A stretch of DNA of 64,000 nucleotides from Labilibaculum sp. (GTDB lineage: Bacteria > Bacteroidota > Bacteroidia > Bacteroidales > Marinifilaceae): assembly GCF_963664555.1 (NCBI RefSeq), contig NZ_OY761461.1:4009769-4073768 (forward strand). Direction: 5' to 3'. The notes beneath the pieces were generated by a model that was not told where the DNA came from, did no database searches, and saw only the letters and a list, made by a program, of their open reading frames with translations. Positions 47,256 through 54,205 of the stretch are shown one piece after another (positions within the stretch are counted from its first letter, which is position 1; each line of letters begins with the position of its first letter). Both the position numbers and the translations under genes were made by a program.

Positions 47256-47437
47256 ATGTACAGAGTACAAAGCCTGAAAACTTAGGTTTTTGCCAAATGT
47301 ACTGAATACAAAGCTTCACAACTTAGGTTTTTACCGAATGTACTGAATACAAAGCTTCACAACTTAAGTTTTTGCCCAATGTAGGGAGTACAAAGCTTCA
47401 CAACCTGGGTTTTGACACAATGTACTGAGTACAAAAC
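47256..47437 (+). repeat. 41-bp tandem repeats, each with a TGTACnnnGTACA palindrome
   Basis: Units start at 47256, 47297, 47338, 47379 and 47420, a constant 41 bp, with the fifth unit partial. Each unit opens with an operator-like inverted repeat: TGTACAGAGTACA, TGTACTGAATACA (twice), TGTAGGGAGTACA and TGTACTGAGTACA. The intervening AAGCTTCACAACTTAGGTTTTT part also repeats but is less conserved. Forty-one bases is close to four helical turns, so the sites would lie on one face of the DNA. Confidence 0.9.
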
Positions 47438-47488
47438 AAAAAATGACAGTTTGAATAATCCATAAATATTAATTTAAAATGATAAGTT

Positions 47489-48217
47489 ATGACATTGATT
47501 TCCAAAATTAAGACAACCAGTCGTAATGGCGACCTTAGTGCTCTACTAATCCTTATTCTAAAAGCATTTGCGAAATACGATTGGAGCTCCGACATTTATT
47601 TAACTTCTATTATTACAAAAGTAAGTGCAATAAACACCGCACTCACCGAGGCTTTAAAGCGATTAACAATTTACTCTCAATTGGCAGAGAAAGACCATGT
47701 GCGCGATACGGAAATTAAAGCCTTGTTTAAGTTGGTAGAAGGCTATTTACATATTCCTATTGTTGAAGTGCAAAATGCAGCTCTGATAGTAAACAATGTA
47801 TTAGTACAGTATGGTTTGAGAATACAAAAAGAAGATTATTCCGAGGAATCGGCAGATATTGCCTCCTTACTCAACGATTTAAATAAGCCTGATGTTATAG
47901 CTGCTATAGCAAAACTGCAAGGTGTTCCCGAAACAATTGCAAAATTAGATATGGCTCAAAAAGATTTTGAAAATTTGGCCTTGCAACAAGCCGAGGGCGA
48001 GAGTGTGAAGAAAGATTTAGCTTCGGCAAGTCAATTGAAGAAAGAAGGCATCACAACGATTAATGATGACTTGATGGGATATATGAACACCATGGCAAAA
48101 GTAAATCCTGCCACCTACGAAGCTACCACCAAAACAATTGCCGAGTTAATCGCTAAAAATAACGAATTGGTAAAACGCCGTTACAAAACCAACGAAGTAG
48201 ATACCGAAGTGCTTTAA
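47489..48217 (+). CDS. DUF6261-type protein
   Basis: This 242-aa soluble helical protein has no signal peptide or membrane helix. It resembles the Bacteroidota-specific DUF6261 family: a central RDTEIKALFKLVEGYLHIPI, then EVQNAALIVNNVLVQYGLRI followed by QKEDYSEESADIASLLNDL, and a C-terminal coiled-coil-like region. No function is established for the family. The gene is preceded by a promoter, an AT-rich hairpin and five operator-like palindromes at 41-bp spacing, and followed by a strong terminator. The whole unit is flanked by direct copies of a TTTCAGTTGGCTAAAG-containing repeat. The family assignment is from remembered pattern, not a search. Confidence 0.65.
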   Translation: MTLISKIKTTSRNGDLSALLILILKAFAKYDWSSDIYLTSIITKVSAINTALTEALKRLTIYSQLAEKDHVRDTEIKALFKLVEGYLHIPIVEVQNAALIVNNVLVQYGLRIQKEDYSEESADIASLLNDLNKPDVIAAIAKLQGVPETIAKLDMAQKDFENLALQQAEGESVKKDLASASQLKKEGITTINDDLMGYMNTMAKVNPATYEATTKTIAELIAKNNELVKRRYKTNEVDTEVL

Positions 48218-48567
48218 AACTACAGCTAAGGGTTTCACACAATGTGAAGCCCTTTGTTTTTAATGATACCCTTGCAAGCAGGAAATTATAGAAGTAAGAT
48301 GATGCTAAAGCAAAACACTCAGAATATTTTAATTTCAGTTGGCTAAAGCCGAACTGCAATAGATAAAATGACTCTCCTCTTGGCCCTTTTTCCAAAATAG
48401 AAAAGCTTTTTTTGTGCAATTACTCACATCCCTGCAAGTTGGCAACTTTGACAGGTTGAATCTTGGTTTCGATTTACTACTTTAGTACACATATTATCGC
48501 CCGATATGCGTCGATAAATACACTTTTGCGTTAGGGTACATATTTAAAATCAACTACTGACAAGACA
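48218..48567. other. Intergenic region before the RES gene
   Basis: After the terminator, ATTTCAGTTGGCTAAAGCC followed by GAACTGCAATAGATAAAA (about 48331-48366) repeats the element at about 46829-46865 in the same orientation. AAGTTG and CAACTT (48436-48448) form a small hairpin. No gene is supported. Confidence 0.5.
48228..48260 (+). terminator. Terminator after the DUF6261-type gene
   Basis: AAGGGTTTCACA (48228-48239) pairs with TGTGAAGCCCTT (48243-48254), one mismatch, 3-base loop, followed by TGTTTTT. It begins 10 bases after the stop codon. Confidence 0.9.
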
Positions 48568-49395
48568 ATGATTGACCAATTGCAGGAATCTTATAAAGCT
48601 TTAAAATCACTTGAGAAAGTTGATTTAATGTTGGAAAATAGTTACCAAAGAATATATGATATTATTAATGAGCAAGTAATAATACCATTCGTTACTATGA
48701 CGATTCCAATTGGACAAATTTTCTATCGTGCCAGATTAAATAATGGTCGTTCGTTTAAATCAAAGTCAGATATTTCACATAATACCAATTTGCAAGAAAT
48801 AAAGATTGGGAGAGCTAATTATTTTAACCAATCAGTTTTTTACGCTTCACACAAAGAAAAAACAGCAATTTTCGAAACGTCTCAATCAATCAAGAACAGG
48901 GAGATTGGAAAAAATGAAATTATAACAGTTGGGAAATGGGTTGTAAATAAACCTATAGAAGTTATTCCAATTATTCATGACAAAGAATTTCAAGAGAAAA
49001 ATGAGATTCTCCAAGCTAAATATTTGAATTTCTTAAAAACAAATCCCCTATTTACAAATGAGTGGATACAAGCGCATTTTGAATTTATTTCCAATCAATT
49101 TGCGCGAAAAGTTAATGTGCTAGAAGAATACAAGATTTCATGCGCATTTTTCAATGTTATGAAAGAAAGAAAGTTTAGTAATGTAGGTGTCTCCGGAATT
49201 TTATACCCAACTATCGAATGGGAAAAGAATGATTTAAACATTGCCTTAACTCCAGAATGTGCTGATAATCATTTATCATTATTGGAGGCAGGAGAATTTA
49301 TTATTAATATTCACGATAATAAGAACTGTGGCATTGTGCAGGTTGGAACAAGCGATTGTCTTGAATTTAGGATTAATGATTTAATGGTGAAATAA
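48568..49395 (+). CDS. RES-domain protein (candidate NAD-degrading toxin)
   Basis: This 275-aa protein has the RES domain from about residue 48: IFYRARLNNG (Arg54/Arg56), GRANYFNQSVFYASHKEKTA (Arg82, Tyr92), IFET (Glu103) and TVGKWVV. RES proteins of the Xre-RES toxin-antitoxin family act like ADP-ribosyltransferases and degrade NAD+. The usual antitoxin, a DUF2384/Xre gene immediately upstream, is absent; the upstream gene is DUF6261-like and separated by a terminator and 350 bases. The protein also has a ~45-residue N-terminal extension and is longer than the ~160-aa typical toxins. It may therefore be a larger RES subfamily with a different control mode. Confidence 0.78.
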   Translation: MIDQLQESYKALKSLEKVDLMLENSYQRIYDIINEQVIIPFVTMTIPIGQIFYRARLNNGRSFKSKSDISHNTNLQEIKIGRANYFNQSVFYASHKEKTAIFETSQSIKNREIGKNEIITVGKWVVNKPIEVIPIIHDKEFQEKNEILQAKYLNFLKTNPLFTNEWIQAHFEFISNQFARKVNVLEEYKISCAFFNVMKERKFSNVGVSGILYPTIEWEKNDLNIALTPECADNHLSLLEAGEFIINIHDNKNCGIVQVGTSDCLEFRINDLMVK

Positions 49396-49478
49396 AAAAT
49401 ACGCTCCCTAACTTACAAGTGACCGTTCCCAGTAATTTTAAGAAAACACTTTAACACTTTCATCAACCTTAGAGAAAT

Positions 49479-49646
49479 ATGATTTTTAGAATTCAAGAAT
49501 TTTTTATGTCAGCTGGACTAATCAAGAAAAAGGATTGGGGATACATTTTGATAATTTCAATACTTCTGACACCATTATCGGGTTTAATAATGTTTATATA
49601 CTATTGGATTAGAACCTATAATAAATTGAGAAAATACCATGGATAA
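49479..49646 (+). CDS. Small single-helix membrane protein
   Basis: A 55-aa frame beginning MIFRIQEFFMSAGLIKKKDW has one clear membrane helix (GYILIISILLTPLSGLIMFI) and a basic C-terminus (RTYNKLRKYHG). It is supported by its 8-base overlap with the next gene, whose ATG (49639) lies inside its last codons (ATGGATAA), the usual sign of translational coupling. It has no recognised family. The basic flanks suggest an inner-membrane protein. Confidence 0.55.
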   Translation: MIFRIQEFFMSAGLIKKKDWGYILIISILLTPLSGLIMFIYYWIRTYNKLRKYHG

Positions 49647-50310
49647 AAAAGTTCGAAATTTTTATGTGTTTGTTGCTTTTGTAATATTCCTTATAGCATT
49701 CACTTATTTGAAGCAACTCAATGTTGAAACTAAAGCGTATATATCTGATTTTGAAGCATCTTATAAAGAAAGTAATTTAGAAGGAAATTCTGTTGAACAT
49801 TTAGACTCTCTTTCCTTGATTTATTCGAATTTCAAGTATGGATTTTCAATGGATTTTCCGAATAATTATAGTATTGATAGAGGAGTTTCAGAACACACGA
49901 TCATAAGGGGTGTACAAATCGATAGTGCTATTTCATTCTTAGTAAACGTTATAGAATTGAAAGATATGAAATTAAAAAAAATTACTATTTGGGATTTATG
50001 GGACAATAAAAGCATGGGATTAGAGAAGAATTATCGCAAGATATTATCCAAAATGGTGAATTCTGACATTTGGAATTTCAAGCCAAGAAAAGTATACATA
50101 AGTAATAGAGAGTCAATTGAAATTAAATACAACTATATCGTAAGAGAGGTTGATATAGAATATGAAATGCAGTCTCTATTTTATTCAATATATAAACTAC
50201 CTTATACATATTCTGTTGGTCTGCATGTACCCAAGATTTTTTATGATGAAAATCCAGAAAAATATAATTTTCTAATTAATAATTTTGTGTTGATGCAACC
50301 AAAGAATTAA
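49639..50310 (+). CDS. Unrecognised membrane-anchored protein
   Basis: This 223-aa protein has an N-terminal anchor (NFYVFVAFVIFLIAFTYL) and an exported domain of about 190 residues rich in Phe, Tyr and Ile (KYGFSMDFPNNYSIDRGVSE). The domain pattern, a short beta-rich core with the phrase YGFSMDFP and a late LINNFVLM, recalls lipid-binding or PsbP-like folds, but I do not recognise a family. It is coupled to the 55-aa membrane protein upstream. Confidence 0.6.
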   Translation: MDKKVRNFYVFVAFVIFLIAFTYLKQLNVETKAYISDFEASYKESNLEGNSVEHLDSLSLIYSNFKYGFSMDFPNNYSIDRGVSEHTIIRGVQIDSAISFLVNVIELKDMKLKKITIWDLWDNKSMGLEKNYRKILSKMVNSDIWNFKPRKVYISNRESIEIKYNYIVREVDIEYEMQSLFYSIYKLPYTYSVGLHVPKIFYDENPEKYNFLINNFVLMQPKN

Positions 50311-50315
50311 AAACT

Positions 50316-50390
50316 ACGGGCAACAAAATTAGCCGTTGCACACCCGATTAACCCCCGCGAGCTTGTAGCTCGTGTTCTGCAAAGCAGAAG
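50316..50390 (+). other. Intergenic hairpins resembling a cassette boundary
   Basis: CGGG with CCCG and GCAAC with GTTGC form a bulged hairpin at about 50318-50345. CGAGCTTGTAGCTCG and TTCTGCAAAGCAGAA follow as two tight hairpins. Similar paired hairpins occur at 7660-7687. Consensus attC boxes are not convincing. Confidence 0.4.
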
Positions 50391-50480
50391 GAAAAACAAA
50401 ATACCAGTTACTTTTATTCATGCCAGTTTTTTTTATAGGTGCATCCTTTCGTCAAGAACAACAAAACAAAACATAATCTC

Positions 50481-51410
50481 ATGGAAACATTAAAAAAAAG
50501 AATTGTCTGGATAGTAATAATTATTACTTTCTTGTCTTCAGCATTAATTAAATATTTTGGAGGGCAAGAATTACACTCAAATGAAATTATAGGTTACAGT
50601 TTAGGGATGTTAATTTTCCCATTTCTATTATCGCTTGCAAAAGGGTTGTATGATTTATTTAGAAAAAAGTTTTCTTGGAGTGTTATGAAAAATACATTTT
50701 TAATACTTTGGTTATTTTTCATGGTCTTATCAATTTTATTTTCGCCTCAATATGGACTCCTAACAAAAAAAGATGATGTTGGACAACTAAAAGAATTAGT
50801 AAAACAATATGCTTCCGAGGCGAATTCCCAAAGGAAAGAATATCATTTCAAATTGTCTTCAATTGATGGTACAGACATCTCAAAAACAGAAGACATCAAG
50901 AATATTAATATTCTAAAAAAAATTAAAATGAATATTAATAACCAAGAAGAAGTTGAGAAGTGGAATTATAAAACTTGTTTATCCTTAAGTGAAAACTGGT
51001 TAGACAAATTTGAGAACTATCAAAAAGAACACGACAATTCAGAAACAGAAAAAATGATAGTAGAACTGAAAGAAAATATGAATACGGCTTTGTCAATCAT
51101 TTATAAAACGAAACAAATTCAAATTGACTACTACGAAAAATATAATAATAACATTGATTTTTTAATAACGGAAAACAATAATATTACATTTCAGAACAAC
51201 ACACTTATATTTAAAGATCAAGCCTCTTTAGATAAGTATAATCAACTTCAAGGAGATTTTTATAAAGCATCAAAATTATATGTGGATTTTGTTACTAAAT
51301 TGAAAGAAGAAAAAACGACTAGTCTTGATACATTGAATGAAGAATATTTTAACATACAGGAAATTGACACCTTAATTGATATGGTGAGATATAATAAATA
51401 TGAGAATTAG
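50481..51410 (+). CDS. Unrecognised protein: three membrane helices plus helical domain
   Basis: I take ATG 50481 (METLKKRIVWIVIIITFLSS) as start; an in-frame ATG at 50439 adds 14 polar residues with no benefit. The 309-aa product has three membrane helices in the first ~105 residues (helix 3 is TFLILWLFFMVLSILF). A long, lysine- and glutamate-rich helical domain follows (e.g. ELVKQYASEANSQRKEYHFK) and ends in YNKYEN. No family is recognised. It is strongly AT-rich and set apart by hairpin-bearing spacers. Confidence 0.6.
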   Translation: METLKKRIVWIVIIITFLSSALIKYFGGQELHSNEIIGYSLGMLIFPFLLSLAKGLYDLFRKKFSWSVMKNTFLILWLFFMVLSILFSPQYGLLTKKDDVGQLKELVKQYASEANSQRKEYHFKLSSIDGTDISKTEDIKNINILKKIKMNINNQEEVEKWNYKTCLSLSENWLDKFENYQKEHDNSETEKMIVELKENMNTALSIIYKTKQIQIDYYEKYNNNIDFLITENNNITFQNNTLIFKDQASLDKYNQLQGDFYKASKLYVDFVTKLKEEKTTSLDTLNEEYFNIQEIDTLIDMVRYNKYEN

Positions 51411-51482
51411 CTTTTACTTTTCAAAAAGCTCTCACGCTAGCAGTGGGAGAAGTTAGCTGTTATTATAAACCAGAGATATACT

Positions 51483-51947
51483 ATGGTAAGATTTAAATCA
51501 ATAATTACAATTTTAATACTGATAGTTGCTATTTTAGGCTATTCGTATAAGAATTATACTAATCGTGCGAAAGGAGTAAATGCAGTCGAGCAGTACAAAG
51601 TAAAAAACAACATGACTCGGATATGGCACTTAAAAAAAGTCCATTTTAATATTTTTGATGCTATTATAGAAGGCAAAAATCAATTCAATTTCATATTAGT
51701 TGATGAACTTGGAATTAATAAGCAAACTGATCCGAATTACAGCTTACAATTTTCGTTTTGGAAAGATCCGCAGAACTTAGAAACGCTCTCTAATTTCACA
51801 CTAGAAAGACATAATGATATTTTAAGGATTACGTTTCATGATCTGTTCTGGATTCCAACAGATATAGATTCTTTAAGTATCAAAGAAGCAACTGGTACTG
51901 TTTTTGGTAGGGTTGATAATTGGATGTCAAAGAAAAGAAATAAATAA
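51483..51947 (+). CDS. Unrecognised small membrane-anchored protein
   Basis: This 154-aa protein has an N-terminal anchor (IITILILIVAILGYSY) and a compact exported domain of about 120 residues (NFILVDELGINKQTDPNYSL, DLFWIPTDIDSLSIKEATGT). I do not recognise a family. It is short, AT-rich and in the same direction as the other small membrane genes of the island. Confidence 0.55.
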   Translation: MVRFKSIITILILIVAILGYSYKNYTNRAKGVNAVEQYKVKNNMTRIWHLKKVHFNIFDAIIEGKNQFNFILVDELGINKQTDPNYSLQFSFWKDPQNLETLSNFTLERHNDILRITFHDLFWIPTDIDSLSIKEATGTVFGRVDNWMSKKRNK

Positions 51948-52663
51948 CTACTAACAACTAAGCGTTCGTGTGGCAGGAACTGCCATTAGATTTAATAAAA
52001 AAAAACATATTTGAACTAATGAAAAATTTGTCAAAGAAATGGCTATTAATAGTAAGTGTAATTTTTATTGTAATTTCTTTAATTTCTCCTTTTTTCTTAG
52101 CTAGTCAAGATGATAGTTTACTTACAATTTTATCAGCATCATTTACGGCAGTCGGAACAGTTATAGCTTTGACTGCATTATATATTGCTATAGTATTGTA
52201 TCAAAAATTTGGTTTAGAATCTAGGTTTATTGAAAGACGAACGGATAAAGTACTTGAATTAGTTGATCTTTTGAAAGGCAATAGTTATATTATTTACACT
52301 AAAAAATTCAGGTATTTTATGAGGTTTGGAGTTGATGACTTTGAAAGACTTAGTCGTGAACCTTTTTATATTTATATGAAAGATAAAGTATTGACAGTGG
52401 ACATTAAGGATTATGAAAAAGGAACAAAAAAAATCTTGAACATTGCAAATAGTTATTGGCTTCCAACCAAAATTAAAGAAAAGTTAGAATTCTTTAAAGT
52501 TTATTCTTTTGATGATGAAAAAAAAATCAAGAAAGAAAGTGAAAAATATGCAAAAATGACTTTTGAATTTGAAAAAGACAAACCTATGGAATGGTTAGTT
52601 ACTAGTTTAGCCCCGAAAAAGACTGGAGTAAAATTTCAGATTTAAAACAGTTAAATTTAGGGT

Positions 52664-52972
52664 ATGAAAAGACGTTGGACATTAGAAGAAAAACTAGCCA
52701 TTTTAAGCGAGGCAGAAACTGGTAATGTAGTAGAAGTTTGTAGAAGGTATAATGTTAGTACTGGAGCTTTCTATAATTGGAAAAAGAAGTTCGATACTAA
52801 GGGAGAAGCTGGCTTAAGAGTTAAATATGATAACAGCAGTCCAGAGATGAAGAAAGCTGAGGAAGAGATTCGGATTCTACGCAAGCTTTTAGCAGACCGG
52901 GAAATAGAATTGGAAATTCAGAAAGAGCTTCTAAAAAAAAAGTTTGGAACAGACGATCCAAGAAAAATCTAG
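52664..52972 (+). CDS. IS3-family transposase OrfA (helix-turn-helix)
   Basis: This 102-aa protein has an N-terminal helix-turn-helix (RRWTLEEKLAILSEAETGNV ... YNVSTGAFYNWKKKF) and a C-terminal leucine-rich coiled coil (EEIRILRKLLADREIELEIQ). It binds the element ends and regulates transposition. At 52936-52942 the A_AAA_AAG heptamer within a run of nine A allows a -1 ribosomal shift into orfB, giving the fused transposase. Confidence 0.93.
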   Translation: MKRRWTLEEKLAILSEAETGNVVEVCRRYNVSTGAFYNWKKKFDTKGEAGLRVKYDNSSPEMKKAEEEIRILRKLLADREIELEIQKELLKKKFGTDDPRKI

Positions 52973-53013
52973 TAGATCGTTTCTTCGAAAAATATACTGC
53001 AAGTATCAAAGAT

Positions 53014-53871
53014 TTGTTAAAGTATGTAGGACTCTCTGAGAGTAGTTATTACTATAAAGAGAAGTTAAATGGCAGAAAAGGTGTTTTGCCTAGCAAGCAA
53101 ACCAAGCATAGTAACGATGGCCTGGTTGAAGAAAGGACTGTTGTAGAAGCTATAAAAGGCGTATTGGAGCATGAGTTTATTGATTGTGGTTATCGAATAA
53201 TGACAAAGTATCTTCAGCGTAAGGGTTATAAGATCAATCACAAGAAAGTGTACAGAATAATGAGTAATACAGGACTTTTAAAGCCTAATTCAAGAATTAA
53301 AAGAAGTGGTGGTGGGCGCAAGTTCGTAAGATTTAGGAAGGTTCACACAAGCCATCCTATGGAGTGTCTTGAAATGGATATCAAGATGATTTGGATTCCC
53401 AATATGGGAAAGAACGCTTATCTTTTATCGATAATTGATGTTCATACTAGAAAAATATTAGGTTATACTTTTGCATTCAATGTAAAGCAAAAAGAGGTGA
53501 TTGAATTATTATCAACAATTGTCGATGAATATCCAACTCCAGAATCTCTGATAATCAGATCTGATAATGGAAGTCAGTTTATTGCTCGTAATGTGAGAGA
53601 TTACATTCATTTAGTCGGGTTTGAACAAGAATTTACTCACGTGGCAACACCTGAAGAAAATGCGCATATTGAAGCATATCATGGTACTTTAAAGAGAGAT
53701 ATCTTTGACAGAGTCGATTATCGTACTTTCGGTGAAATACAGCAGATTATAAAAAGATATGTGCCATTCTATAATAGTGAAAGATTACATGGTTTACTTG
53801 GGAGAATTACTCCAAATGAAAAGTGGAAGCAGGATCAGCATTTAATTAAAAAGCTAGGGAAAATAGCTTAG
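53014..53871 (+). CDS. IS3-family transposase OrfB (DDE integrase core)
   Basis: The frame is open from before the slippery site, so orfB is expressed mainly as an OrfAB fusion; the listed start is a nominal TTG. The HTH_21-type segment (YRIMTKYLQRKGYKINHKKV) is followed by the integrase core. The catalytic triad is Asp in MECLEMDIKMIWI, Asp in IIRSDNGSQFIA and Glu in HVATPEENAHIEAYHGTLKR. It is full length and appears active. Codon use resembles its surroundings. Confidence 0.93.
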   Translation: MLKYVGLSESSYYYKEKLNGRKGVLPSKQTKHSNDGLVEERTVVEAIKGVLEHEFIDCGYRIMTKYLQRKGYKINHKKVYRIMSNTGLLKPNSRIKRSGGGRKFVRFRKVHTSHPMECLEMDIKMIWIPNMGKNAYLLSIIDVHTRKILGYTFAFNVKQKEVIELLSTIVDEYPTPESLIIRSDNGSQFIARNVRDYIHLVGFEQEFTHVATPEENAHIEAYHGTLKRDIFDRVDYRTFGEIQQIIKRYVPFYNSERLHGLLGRITPNEKWKQDQHLIKKLGKIA

Positions 53872-54154
53872 TATTATTAAATTTTGACAGAGCCTAAATC
53901 GCTCTATAAAAATGAAAATTAAAAAATAGAATAAAACTCTAGGATATCAGGGGTCAAAACAGTTACAATACCTGAGTTTACAGTCGAAGAATTCATAATG
54001 AGAAAAAATGAGCTTTCATTAGAAATTAAAAAATGGTTATCTGACCATTGTGATATTAAACTTGATTTGAAACTAGACGAACCCAACCAAATAGAAGAAA
54101 ACGAAAGCCCCCGCTAGTAAAGAATATTCGATAACATTTTCTACAGAAAAAATG

Positions 54155-54186
54155 CGATAGCCCAAATTGGGACTATCGCTTTTTTG
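54155..54186. terminator. Bidirectional terminator between island and ilvA
   Basis: GCGATAG-CCCA (54155-54165) pairs with TGGG-A-CTATCGC (54169-54180) with one bulged base, flanked by A-run and T-run. It serves the interrupted gene and the convergent ilvA. Confidence 0.85.
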
Positions 54187-54205
54187 GTTGTTATGAACTA
54201 AACTT

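Larger units (their letters stand above)
46480..47488. other. 1-kb non-coding region upstream of the DUF6261-type gene
   Basis: No protein gene is supported. In order it holds a cluster of degenerate repeats (46652-46970), a Bacteroidota-type promoter (47069-47098), an AT-rich inverted repeat pairing TGATCAAAAAA (47169-47179) with TTTTTTGATCA (47205-47215), and a 41-bp tandem repeat array (47256-47437). All lie on the same side as the gene at 47489, giving it an unusually long regulatory region. Confidence 0.6.
52603..53961 (+). mobile_element. Complete IS3-family insertion sequence
   Basis: The element is 1359 bp. Its ends read inward TAGTTTAGCCCCGAAAAAGA (left) and TGTTTTGACCCCTGATATCC (right), an imperfect inverted repeat that continues through CTGGAGT/CTAGAGT. 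The 5-bp target duplication GTTAC lies at 52598-52602 and 53962-53966. Inside are orfA (52664) and orfB in the -1 frame, joined by an A-run. The match of ends, duplication and restored host frame makes the borders secure. Confidence 0.92.
52019..54117 (+). pseudogene. Two-helix membrane protein gene interrupted by an IS3 element
   Basis: The gene starts at ATG 52019 (a GTG at 51968 is less likely). It has two membrane helices (WLLIVSVIFIVISLISPFFL and SFTAVGTVIALTALYIAIVL) and a cytoplasmic domain rich in Lys, Phe and Tyr. At 52602 the IS3 element enters; the present frame reads on into the element and stops at 52645. Joining 52019-52602 to 53967-54117, that is, removing the element and one GTTAC copy, gives an uninterrupted 735-base frame of 244 aa whose tail reads MEWLVTIPEFTVEEFIMRKN and ends EENESPR. 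The interruption therefore removed the last ~50 residues. No family is recognised. Confidence 0.85.

Noticed and set aside
52598..53966. IS3 borders at TGTCAAAATTT / AGTAAAATTT just outside the ORFs
   Set aside because: That pair gives a poor inverted repeat and no target duplication, whereas 52603-53961 gives better ends, GTTAC duplication and a restored host frame.
48400..54120. Integron-type cassette array with attC sites
   Set aside because: Hairpins are present, but the GTTRRRY/RYYYAAC boxes could not be matched and no integrase is in the window.
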